Assembly: GCF_902713425.1 (NCBI RefSeq)
Contig: NC_081198.1
Span: 20,567,188-20,631,187 of the forward strand
Direction: 5' to 3'
Length of the DNA: 64,000 bases
Origin: Acipenser ruthenus
Taxonomy: Eukaryota > Chordata > Actinopteri > Acipenseriformes > Acipenseridae
A program made the translations under genes and the position numbers. This document shows, piece after piece, positions 31,159 through 40,507 of this stretch (position 1 is its first letter; each line of letters opens with the position of its first letter). Below the pieces are notes generated by a model. The model was not told the origin of the DNA. It was given only the letters and a program-made list of their open reading frames with translations, and did no database searches.

Positions 31159-34100
31159 TTATTCCATCTTCACGTCCTGAAGTCCGGCGATCCTCCACTC
31201 CGCGCAGGCCTTGTCCTTCCCGAGGGTCCGGATGTCCAGAATTACAAAGTCCTTGATAAGAGTTTGTGCCCTTCTGGTCATGGTGATAGTGTCTAGCTCC
31301 TGCTTGTGATAGACACAGACGTTACGGCCTTCCCACAGGATCTGCTTGACAACATTGATGACACGCCAAACGCACTTAGCTGTGCTGGTAGTGATTCCTC
31401 CCGCAGGCCCATAGAGCACAGTCTCAGCGGTCATCTTGGCCGTGTCAGCAAACCTGTTTAGGAAGACAGAGACAGAGAGCCAGACACTGCCAGCCACATC
31501 ACACTCCCAGAAGATATGGGCTGGTGTTTCTCTCTTGCGGCACTTTGCATAGGGGCATGTTTCTACTTGGGCTAGTCCCCTCCTGAACATGAACGCTCGA
31601 GTGGGGAGTGCACTGTGGACGGTGTTCCATGCTATATCCTTCTGGACATTACTGAGGCAGCTGTGAGACACATTCTCCCAGATTTTTTGGCTTTGGGTGA
31701 GGGAGAAAGTAGCTACTTTTTCAATTTCCTGGGAACCGGCAAGATATTTAGTTACAGCCTTGTATTCCCAGGAGGCCAATTTTGCTTTATCTAAGCCCAA
31801 TTTATATATAGTGTCCCTTAAGGTTCTATAATACAATGGGGGGTCCCAGGAGTACGGCACGGTGTTATCAATAGTGCAGAGGCCCAAGGCCCTGAGACAG
31901 GTGGCAAAATAGAAACGATTCATGTAACATACCTTCCTGTCCAGGGCCTGGATGTTCTTGATAGTTTGCGTGAGCCCCTGCACTCGGGTGAGCTGCACAA
32001 CGTCCGGGACCCCCTTACCTCCCTTCTTGTCGGCTTTACTCAGAGTGGCTCGCTTTACCCTCTCCATCTTGCTGCCCCAGATAAAGCGGTGGATAATGCG
32101 GTCCACCACTTTTTTGGTGGTCCTGTCTGGGGGAAAGATTTTTCCTACATAAGAGAGGATGGGGAACAGTATAGACTTGGTTATTAATACTCTACCCGTC
32201 ATTGTTAAGGATCTTGTGCTCCATCCGCCAATCTTTTTACGGACCTGGTTAATGGCCGCCGTCCAGCTCTGGGCCCCCGAGCTATTGTTCTCGAAAATGA
32301 GGCCCAGAATCTTGATTTTGTCCTTTTTGACAGGGTACATGTCCGACAGTTCCCTATCTACCTGCCAATTTTTAGACACGTAGACTTCGCTCTTGGACTT
32401 ATTAATCACTGCCCCGGTCGCCGTGCAGTACTTCTCAAGGATATTACTAATCCGAGGTACCGACGATGTGTTGGTGCAAATGAGTGACACATCGTCCATA
32501 TATGCTGTTGTTTTGACCTGGACCCCGTTGGATCCAGGCAGCTGGAAACCAGTTATATTGGTATCCCTACGAATTGCCTGCAGGAGGGGTTCAATGCACA
32601 CGACATATAGCAGTGGGGATAGTGGGCAACCCTGTCTGACCCCTGACTGGATAGATATTTCACCAGTCAGGTGCCTGTTCACCAAGACTCGGGTACTAAT
32701 GTTTGTATAGATGGTTTTAACCCACTCCCTAAGTCCAGGAGCGAATTTCATCTGGTCCATCACTTTGTACATATATTCATGGCTTACCCTATCGAACGCC
32801 TTCTCCTGGTCAAGGTTGAACAGGCAGAGGGGATGGTTCCGTTCTCTAGAATAAGCCAGAATGTCCCTTGTTAACATTAAAATATCCGTGATGGACCTCC
32901 CTGGGACGCCACAAGCCTGGTCGGGGCCAATGACCAAAGGGAGGTGTACTTGTAGCCGGAGCATCAGAGCTTTGGCTAGTATCTTGTAATCCACGCAAAG
33001 GAGGCTGATTGGGCGCCAATTCCGTAGATCTTTAACTTCCCCTTTCTTATGAAGGAGAGTAATTACACTCTCCCGCATAGAAGGGCCCAACCGCTTCTCC
33101 CTGTAGACCGCTCTGTAGACCTCCGCTAAATGGACTTTTAGCGTGTCCCAAAAAAGATGGTAATACTCACCCGGGATGCCATCTGGACCTGGCGTCTTAC
33201 CGGTGTTCATGGTCTTAACCGCCTGGGTGAGCTCCTCCAGCGTGAGTTCTGGGTCCTTCTCCTCCTCCTCCTCGTCCCGCACTGAGTCAGGCTCCAACTG
33301 GCTCAGGAACCACTCTATCAGGGTGTCATCTGTAGCTTTGATGTTATACAGGTCCCTATAGAAGTTCTCTACCACTTTTTTCACTCCCTCACTATCCTCT
33401 ACTATCCTCCCCCTGCTGTCGAGCATGGAGGACATCAAGTGCTGCTTCTCCCTCGTTTTCTGGAAGAAGAAGCGAGTACACTTTTCGTCTTCCTCCATTT
33501 TCTGCACTTTTGCATTGTGCATGACCTTTCTAGCTTGGTCTGGGCTATCTCGTCGCTTACAGGGAACCCCCGAAGCTGAAGCAGGCTCAGACGCTGGAGG
33601 GCAGCATTCAGGTGTTTATATTTGGCCCTCCTTTCTTTTGCTTTCCTCTTGCCTGCTGCTATGAAATAACCCTTAGTTCTCATTTTGACCATCTCCCACC
33701 ACTCTATAGGGGAGTTGAATAGGTCACGCAAAGTGGTCCACTCAACAAGCCTGCTCTTATAGGCTGCAGCTATGGAGGGGTCATCGAGTAAGGAGGTGTT
33801 TAATTTCCAGACCCCTGACCCCATCTGGGAGGTCTGAGGGACCTGCAATGTTACCTGCAGGAGCCTATGGTCAGAGAAGAAGACGGCCTGGGTGTCTACT
33901 GCCGTCTTCGTAATGGAGCTGGTATGCAGGACGAGATCTATACGGGAGAAGGAGGTCCCAGATGAGCTCACCCAGGTAAAGGGAGGCACCAGGTCCTTAC
34001 CTGCATCACACAGGGAGAAATCAAATATTACGGAGGACAAAACTCTACTAGAGCGGTCGTTGCGTGGCCTGCTCCGGTCTACGTCCCTCAGAGCACAATT

Positions 34101-34571
34101 GAAGTCACCTGACACGATGACGGGTACGTTCCCCAGCAGGAGTGGACGCAGCTGTGGAAAAAATTGAACTCTTTCGTTTTGGTTAGTGGGTGCGTAGACA
34201 TTGACCAGTCTGAGGGGAGTGTTGTTGTATGTCACATCCATGCTCAGAATTCTACCAGGTTCTACCTCCCTGCTGCTGCGGGAGGTAATAAATGGGTTTT
34301 TAAACAGGATACCTACTCCGTCGGCTCTGGCTATGTTGGAGCCCGTCCAGAAGGAGTCCCCCAGGTTCCAACTCTCCTTCAGGTCCCTATAATCAGGGCT
34401 CGACGAAATACCACACTCCTGCAGAAAGATGAGATCTGCTTTCAAGTTAGCTAGATAGTTTAGTACATCAAATCTTTTTTGTGTCTCCCTGATGCTCCTG
34501 ACATTAACAGACACACATATCAGGGCCATCAGGGTAGCTAACAAGAAAAGGAGTCGCTGCGTCCACCCCAT
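31159..34571 (-). pseudogene. K3b ORF2: endonuclease-reverse transcriptase with a 31-bp deletion
   Basis: Starts at the ATG at 34571 (MGWTQRLLFLLATLMALICV). The APE part (33435-34571) and the reverse transcriptase part (31159-33522) are in different frames because 31 bp present in K3c, K3e and K3f are missing at 33530/33531. YMDD is at 32491-32502. The C-terminal finger CPYAKCRKRETPAHIFWEC is intact. Apart from the deletion it matches the intact 1147-residue K3f protein closely. Confidence 0.92.
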
Positions 34572-34802
34572 AGCGACTATGATTGGGAGGTCGGGACACT
34601 CTTCCTACTCTTAGCTCTACGCTTGCTTCGAGGGGGCTTGGGCTTATTTGCAACTCCCATCACCCCTGAGAAGGTACTCACTGCTGCCTCGTCCAAGAAG
34701 GCACCGTCTTTATATGCACAGTACGTGGAGTTGTTGGGGCTATTCAACTCCCCACAAGGTAAGTCTGGTGGAACTTGCTCAGGGCCCCTCGGAACGTGTG
34801 GG

Positions 34803-36524
34803 TCAGCTTTGTCCTGGGGGGGGGGTTATGACAGACAGCATTCTTTGGCTGTTACCGTCTGTTGAATTGGAGCTGTTAGCAGACTTCTGGCTTACCGCGT
34901 CCAGGGGTATTCCCATGTCCTCCAGTGCTGTATCTAGGAGGACCTCTAGGGGGCCCCTGGTTTTGCCCATACAAGGGAGGGGGTCAAGGATGCTTTGAAG
35001 GGAGGCCCTTCGCTTGAAGAGGGTCATTGCTACCGAGGTACTGCTGGTCAGGGAAGGTGTTGACCCCGACCTCTCCCTCGGTGCATTAGTGAACACCTCT
35101 TCTGCGAGGTGTGCTAGGGTTTGTGCCAACGACTGGGAAGGCTGGCTGGGGATGCCCTGGCTGGCTGCTACCTGCCCACTAGGCGGCAGTGTAGCCGTCC
35201 CACTCGCCTCCGTCTCTGCCTGCGAGGGCAAGACTGGGGACTTTGTGTGGACATTAGCTGGTTTTGGATCTATGGGGGCCACCTGCAACTTGCTGTCTTT
35301 AATCTTGATCTTCTTTCTTTTCCCCCCCTCGTCTCTACCCTTTCTTTTCCCCACCCTCTGCTGGTTCTTCACTCCCTTCCCCTCCTTCTCACTCTCACTT
35401 TCACTGTCGCTTTCGCTTTCCTCCCCCACGGACTCAATCCTTATGGCGTCATAACGAGAGCCGAGGGGGAGTGCTGGCACTGAGAGGGCCCTACTCAGGG
35501 GGGGGGCGCTGCTGGGTCCGGGCTCCCTCCCTGCCTCGTGTTCTGTATCAGAGGAGCTACTGGAGGAGCTAGTGGAGTAGCTGTTGTACTCTCTCTCTGG
35601 GCTGGGGGAAGGGGTCCTCGTAAAACGGGACATGTCTCGGGGGCGGGGGGGTGAGGGGGGTGCTGGTGATGATGGTGGTGCTGGAGTCTGGGTCTTGGAT
35701 ACTGTTGGTGGTGATGTGGACTGATCTTTGTTACTTGCTCCCTCTTCCTGCTCAGGCCTAGGCTTGTTCGTATTTGCCTTGCTGGCTCTGGCCATGTTGG
35801 CATAGGAAGAGGGGCAGTCCTTAAACAGGTGCCCCTTCTTTCCACACAAATTGCACTGCCTCTCTTCTCTGCAGTGGCTGGTCTCGTGGGGGGCGCCGCA
35901 GTTCCTGCACTTGACTACAGTACATGCGGCCGCCAGGTGTCCTAATTCCCCACATTTCCTGCAGAGTTTTGGCATCCCATTATAGAATACCAGCCCTCTG
36001 TTGGGCCCTAACACTATGGAGTTTGGAATGTGGCGGACGCCTCCAATGCCCGATGGATCAACATTAAGGCGTACCAGCCACTTTCTGGCTCCTGTCCAAA
36101 CCCCATCTTCATCTGTAATTTTCCTCCCTTCTGATGACACCCTCCCATAGCGGTTAAGCCATGTTGTAATATCATAGTCGCTAACAGCCTCATTGAAAAA
36201 TTGGACAGTAACAACTTTCATTTCTCTGTCTGTCAGTGCATCCACACAAAATTCTTTGTATGGAGCGAGATATTTATTCTCCCCCCAAAAGGACCACATT
36301 TCTTGTAACTTTTGGGGGTTCCTAAAACTGACCTCAAACACTTCCTTAAGCCCTGGCAATTTCACCAAACAATTCAAGTCAGAAGGGGAAAAACCCATAC
36401 CCCTCTGAAGAATGGTCCGGCTGAACTCCAGTCTCGTCAGTCCTGGTTCCGTTTCATCTTGCTTGTTTCTTGTGAAGCGCACCGCATTGTGCCTCCTGGT
36501 CTCCTGGGTTGGCCGGAACGCCAT
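34803..36524 (-). CDS. K3b ORF1: CCHC nucleic-acid-binding protein, 573 codons as read
   Basis: MAFRPTQETRRHNAVRF starts an N-terminal domain sharing FSRTILQ, VLGPNRGLVFYNG and the DEDGVWTGA motif with K1 and K2. Three knuckles follow at residues 188-201, 206-218 (CRNCGAPHETSHC, one residue shorter) and 224-237, then a long Pro/Ser/Glu-rich tail with a KRKGRDEGGKRKKIKIK basic patch. The frame stops just after a run of ten C (plus-strand G 34816-34825). With nine C the frame would run on to a TAG at 34577-34579, five bases before the ORF2 ATG, adding about 75 residues ending in a basic SKRRAKSRK stretch. Confidence 0.9.
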   Translation of the reverse strand: MAFRPTQETRRHNAVRFTRNKQDETEPGLTRLEFSRTILQRGMGFSPSDLNCLVKLPGLKEVFEVSFRNPQKLQEMWSFWGENKYLAPYKEFCVDALTDREMKVVTVQFFNEAVSDYDITTWLNRYGRVSSEGRKITDEDGVWTGARKWLVRLNVDPSGIGGVRHIPNSIVLGPNRGLVFYNGMPKLCRKCGELGHLAAACTVVKCRNCGAPHETSHCREERQCNLCGKKGHLFKDCPSSYANMARASKANTNKPRPEQEEGASNKDQSTSPPTVSKTQTPAPPSSPAPPSPPRPRDMSRFTRTPSPSPEREYNSYSTSSSSSSSDTEHEAGREPGPSSAPPLSRALSVPALPLGSRYDAIRIESVGEESESDSESESEKEGKGVKNQQRVGKRKGRDEGGKRKKIKIKDSKLQVAPIDPKPANVHTKSPVLPSQAETEASGTATLPPSGQVAASQGIPSQPSQSLAQTLAHLAEEVFTNAPRERSGSTPSLTSSTSVAMTLFKRRASLQSILDPLPCMGKTRGPLEVLLDTALEDMGIPLDAVSQKSANSSNSTDGNSQRMLSVITPPPGQS

Positions 36525-37042
36525 CCTTCAGCTGGCTCCTCCGATTGGGGTGGGAGAAGCCTCTGGACGTCCGAGTTGTCTCTCTCTACGGAAAAGAGAC
36601 AACGTAAGCAGCAAATCTGGGCAGTTGAAGGAACTATTACTTTAGTCCCTGAGGAGATGGTCGCCTCGCAAGAGGGACCCCCTCCCCAGGTGAACGGTGT
36701 CCTTCCCTGGCAGAGTAGGGGGCGCTGCTTGGCACCGAGACCACGTAGGAAGAATCGTGGCTGTGACGCCTCCTCGGGGTCCGGGGCCGTCCTCTGCTCC
36801 TCCCAGATGGCGCCCTCTGCTGGGCGCCTGCTGCTCTCTCGGTCTGGATCTCGATTACAATCAAGGGCTGGGGATGAGGTCGTCTAGGTCATCAAGGGGT
36901 CCTCAAAGGTCGTCTGGATGGTAGGTCCTCCTTCTCTCTAACTCCAGGAACGTCTGGAAAAGCCGGAACCGCCTGAAAAAAAAAAAAACTGGAACCGCCT
37001 GAAAAAGAAAAAACTGCTCTCAACAGTCAACAAAATCTTGAA

Positions 37043-37260
37043 AGACCCTCGGCCTGGATTGGGCAAGCCAAAACCAGACTGAGCATTAGTCTTCCAAAAA
37101 GTTGCCGAGCTGAAGAAAGCCAGTCAAAAATAAAAATAAAATTCTGTTCCTCCTCACCCGAACAAACCTCTCACAGACCCTCGGAGGGAGCGGGCAATGC
37201 CACTACCCTCTAAGCCTTAGTCTTAGAAAGATTTATTCGAACTGAAGAGAAGCCAGAGTA
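37043..37260 (-). repeat. Imperfect tandem repeat in the K3b 5' UTR
   Basis: Two related segments begin with AGACCCTCGG (plus strand) at 37043 and 37175, a 132-bp spacing. Both continue with GGGCAA, TTAGTCTT and a GAAGAGAAGCCAG-like end. Repeated 5' UTR monomers are common in LINE promoters, for example mouse L1, but promoter activity here is an inference. Confidence 0.65.
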
Positions 37261-37263
37261 TAT

Positions 37264-37331
37264 CGTATCAGATATTAAACTGATAAGAACAGATACTACA
37301 GTTGATCTTAGCCAAAAGGCCGAGAAGCGAT
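37264..37331 (-). pseudogene. RNU2: U2-8: 5' part of U2 (positions 1-68)
   Basis: 68 nt with start at 37331. One change in the CAAGTG stretch (G31C), just 5' of the branch-point recognition sequence. Confidence 0.9.
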
Positions 37332-37929
37332 GGCGACTTGGCCCTTGCACGGGGCCCCCCAGCCCGGACGGCACAGGGGGATTCAAAGGTGGGTGCAAAA
37401 TTTCAAGCACAAGCAGACCCCAAAAAAACGGGCTGCTGCTTCCAGAGGGGAAATGTGCAATTTAAGCAGGAGAAAACAAAACAAAGCAAAAACACACACA
37501 TAACACCAAAAACAAAACATAAACTGGCGGAGTGCATCTTACAAATAGTCATGCCAAGCTGCTATGCTGTGCAAGGTGCCTTGGGTAACTACAACTGTGC
37601 CTCGCTGGCTGGCTGGCTGGCTGGCTAAGAAGGACCTGGCATAGGGACATGTTCCACCACACTTGTCTGGTTAGCTGCATGCTCCCAGGAAACAAACTGC
37701 TGCTGTCTACATCATCACCACATGTGAATGAAAGAAAGAAAGACAGCAAGAAAGAAAGAGAGAAAGAAAGAGAGAAAGAAAGAGAGAAAGAAAGAAAGAG
37801 AGAAAGAAAAAAAAAGAAATAAAACGGCTTGAAAACTTGCATCAACACTGTCACTCTCCCTCCAGCAGGGGTACACAAAATGCTCACAGGAGAGATCCAG
37901 ATCTGACTTTGACCAACGTTAGAGAAAGG
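37332..37929 (-). promoter_or_regulatory. U2 intergenic spacer 8
   Basis: 598 bp: PSE 37384-37398, GGCT repeat near 37604-37627, purine tract at about 37729-37820, 3' box 37902-37917. Confidence 0.75.
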
Positions 37930-38078
37930 TGTGCACCGTTCCCGGAGGTACTGCAATACCGGGCCGATGCGTGGAGTGGACGGAGCAAGCCCCTGTTCCA
38001 TCTCCCGATTCCAAAAATCAATTTAATATATGGTCCCCTGATAGGGGATATATCAGATATTAAACTGATAAGAACAGA
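37930..38078 (-). pseudogene. RNU2: U2-9: 3' part of U2 (positions 39-187)
   Basis: 149 nt with changes at positions 67 and 68 (GATACG to GATATA). The 5' piece is at 39753-39785. Confidence 0.9.
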
Positions 38079-39752
38079 TTTTTTTTTTTTTTTTATTAAT
38101 CAAATACTCAAAAAATACATTACTTTCTTAAATTAATACAACAAAATTATGTTCATCTCTAATCAAAAACACATCAATTTCTCAAAAAAAAATACATCTA
38201 AATTATCATCAATTCCATCTCAAACTATTACTTAAAGTCCTTCTTTTTCTCACTTTCTCTCTTCTTTTGTCTTTCTTTTAAAGCCTCGTTCGCCTTCCGT
38301 CGTGCACACAACAATATCCTTTGTTTCGCCTCCTCATATCTTCTCCACTCTTCTTCAAGAATCCTTCCCTTCCTCATCCTCTCCTTCCACCCCGAAAGCT
38401 CTGCAAAATGCTTAGCGCAAAACATCCTCATCAAATTCTCTTCTTCCTCCACACTCATTGTCTGACTTGAGCTACCTTCCTCAACCCCACTTAACACAGA
38501 CTCTGAAACGCAACTTGAACCGGCCGGACCTGCCCTTGCACTCTCCTCCTTTTCAATTCCAGCTCGGTATTTCCGCTTCTTCATCTCCTCTTCTTTTTTC
38601 CCCAAAGACCGTCTTTCCTCCCCTCCACTGTTTGTATTTCCTATTACTCCTTTCTTTTTCCATTTCTCCTCCTCTTCCTCCACACTATTTGCCCAACTTG
38701 AGCTTGCTGTTGCCCCTTCCTCATCCACTTTCCTCTTTCTCTGGATACTCTCCACCCCCTCCATGGAATCATCCACGGAGGAGCCGGAACCTTCCGAGGA
38801 CTTCTGTTGGCTATTCAGCATACTTCTGTCACTCTTTTCCTCCGCCTCCCTGTTCGGCTCTCCTCCCCTTTCCTTTGTCTCCTCTTTTCCCGCCGTTCCG
38901 CCTTCCCCAGATGAGGCCACTCCCCCAGCCAACTTTTCTTTCTGTGCTTCATCTTTCTTTCCAAACACCTTCCTTCTTCCTGAAGCTGCTTCCGCATAGC
39001 TTCTTGCTCTTTTGGAACAATCCCTATACAAATGGTCTTCTTCACCACACAAATTGCAACGCTTCTTTTCAGGGCAATCCTTGCTCAAATGTCCCACGCC
39101 ATTGCAGTTCCTGCAGACCAAAGCATTGCATTCTGCTGCCTTATGATCCATATTGCTACATTTGTAGCACACCTCTGGCTGGCCGGCGTACCTCACAATT
39201 CCCTTGTTCGGTCCCACAAAGATAACAGGTTTTAAAAACAATTCTTCTCCCCTTGCTCTTATCTTCTTAAATCTTCCATAAACCTTTCTCCATTTATTCC
39301 ATACTCCATCAGAGTCACAGGTTTTCACTAACTCACCCTTCAGGATGAGTCGTTCCTCCAGTACACGCTTGATATCATCCATGGGAACCTGAGCACTGTT
39401 CATCTTCACAAAAAAGATCCTCCATTCCAGCAGAAAAATCGGCTCAAACTCAAACTTCTCCTTCAGCTCTGTTACTGCCTCCTCATACACCACCTTCTTC
39501 TCCCAACACAAATCTTCCGTCCTCAGGGTCAGATCAAACATACCCTTCTTCTGGTGGTCCTCCAAGCACAGGATCTCTTCCAAACTCAGTCCCAGCAACC
39601 CGAACATCATCTCATGAACGAACTTCTTCCGAGTCCACTGCTCCTCCGGATTCTTCAACAGAAACCGGAGAGTATTTGTAGCCGACTTGTACTCCATGCT
39701 CTCTCTCTGATAGCTGGTTGTACTCCCACTGCTACAATCGCCTTCCCGAACT
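38079..39752 (-). mobile_element. K4a: ORF1-only, HAL1-like LINE derivative in U2 site I
   Basis: A 1.67-kb insertion with a U2 head, a short 5' leader (39752-39698), one long ORF1, about 150 bp of A/T-rich 3' UTR and a poly(A) tail joined to U2 position 39. No endonuclease or reverse transcriptase sequence is present. The 3' UTR follows ORF1 directly, so ORF2 is absent by structure and not through 5' truncation, which would remove ORF1 first. It must have been mobilised by another element's enzymes. Confidence 0.88.
38228..39697 (-). CDS. K4a ORF1: CCHC nucleic-acid-binding protein, 489 codons
   Basis: Uninterrupted frame starting MEYKSATNTLRFLLKN. The N-terminal domain (about 1-170) contains GVWNKWRKVYGRFKK and VGPNKGIVRYAGQPE, corresponding to GPNRG...GQP of the other families. 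Knuckles lie at residues 177-190, 195-208 and 214-227 (CYKCSNMDHKAAEC, CRNCNGVGHLSKDC, CNLCGEEDHLYRDC). The tail is rich in Glu, Ser and Lys and ends in a strongly charged, probably helical segment (KERMRKGRILEEEWRRYEEA). Retention of a long open frame in a non-autonomous element suggests that the protein was used, perhaps in cis on its own RNA. Confidence 0.9.
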   Translation of the reverse strand: MEYKSATNTLRFLLKNPEEQWTRKKFVHEMMFGLLGLSLEEILCLEDHQKKGMFDLTLRTEDLCWEKKVVYEEAVTELKEKFEFEPIFLLEWRIFFVKMNSAQVPMDDIKRVLEERLILKGELVKTCDSDGVWNKWRKVYGRFKKIRARGEELFLKPVIFVGPNKGIVRYAGQPEVCYKCSNMDHKAAECNALVCRNCNGVGHLSKDCPEKKRCNLCGEEDHLYRDCSKRARSYAEAASGRRKVFGKKDEAQKEKLAGGVASSGEGGTAGKEETKERGGEPNREAEEKSDRSMLNSQQKSSEGSGSSVDDSMEGVESIQRKRKVDEEGATASSSWANSVEEEEEKWKKKGVIGNTNSGGEERRSLGKKEEEMKKRKYRAGIEKEESARAGPAGSSCVSESVLSGVEEGSSSQTMSVEEEENLMRMFCAKHFAELSGWKERMRKGRILEEEWRRYEEAKQRILLCARRKANEALKERQKKRESEKKKDFK

Positions 39753-39785
39753 CACTTGATCGGAGCCAAGAGGCCGAGAAGCGAT
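39753..39785 (-). pseudogene. RNU2: U2-9: 5' head of U2 (positions 1-33)
   Basis: 33 nt with start at 39785; T16C and A23C plus A24C. Confidence 0.85.
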
Positions 39786-40358
39786 GGCGACTTGGCCCTT
39801 GCCCGGGGCCCCCCAGCCCGGACGGCACAGGGGGATTCAAAGGTGGGTGCAAAATTCCAAGCACAAGCAGACCCCCAAAAAACGGGCTGCTGCTTCCAGA
39901 GGGGAAATGTGCAATTTAAGCAGGAGAAAACAAAACAAAAACACACACATAACACCAAAAACAAAACATAAACTGGCGGAGTGCGTCTTACAAATAGTCA
40001 TGCCAAGCTGCTATGCTGTGCAAGGTGCCTTGGGTAACTACAACTGTGCCTCGCTGGCTGGCTGGCTTGCTAAGAAGGTCCTGGCATAGGGACATGTTCC
40101 ACCACACTTGTCTGGTTAGCTGCATGCTCCCAGGAAACAAACTGCTGCTGTCTACATCATCACCACATGTGAATAAAAGCAAGAAAGAAAGCAAGAAAGA
40201 AAGAGAAAGAAAGAGAGAAAGAAAGAGAGAAAGAAAAAAAAAAAGAAGTAAAACGGCGGGAAAACTTGCATCAACACTGGCACTCTCCCTCCAGCAGGGG
40301 TAGACAAAATGCTCACAGGAGAGATCCAGATCTGACTTTGACCAACGTTAGAGAAAGG
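39786..40358 (-). promoter_or_regulatory. U2 intergenic spacer 9
   Basis: 573 bp: PSE 39838-39852, purine tract at about 40176-40250, 3' box 40331-40346. Confidence 0.75.
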
Positions 40359-40507
40359 TGTGCACCGTTCCCGGAGGTACTGCAATACCGGGCCGATGCG
40401 TGGAGTGGACGGAGCAAGCCCCTGTTCCATCTCCCGATTCCAAAAATCAATTTAATATATGGTCCCCTGATAGGGGACGTATCAGATATTAAACTGATAA
40501 GAACAGA
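40359..40507 (-). pseudogene. RNU2: U2-10: 3' part of U2 (positions 39-187)
   Basis: 149 nt, consensus as read. The 5' piece is at 42020-42052. Confidence 0.9.

Larger units (their letters stand above)
30513..37263 (-). mobile_element. K3b: full-length K3 Keno-like LINE in U2 site II, 6.75 kb
   Basis: The only K3 copy seen from end to end. Order on the minus strand: 5' UTR (37263-36525) with about 130-bp imperfect tandem repeats, ORF1, ORF2, 3' UTR (31158-30513) ending AATAAAAGAGTA with no poly(A). Flanking U2 overlap is 54 bp. ORF2 is broken by one 31-bp deletion and ORF1 leaves its full frame at a C-tract, so this copy is probably inactive though young. Confidence 0.92.

Noticed and set aside
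31952-33361. Plus-strand frames of 60-150 codons recurring antisense to K3 ORF2
   Set aside because: They occur identically in every K3 copy only because ORF2 is conserved; none shows a domain.
38228-39697. K4 ORF1 as a host ZCCHC3-like gene
   Set aside because: It sits between U2 halves with a poly(A) tail at the K1/K2 site and has the knuckle layout of the neighbouring LINE ORF1s.
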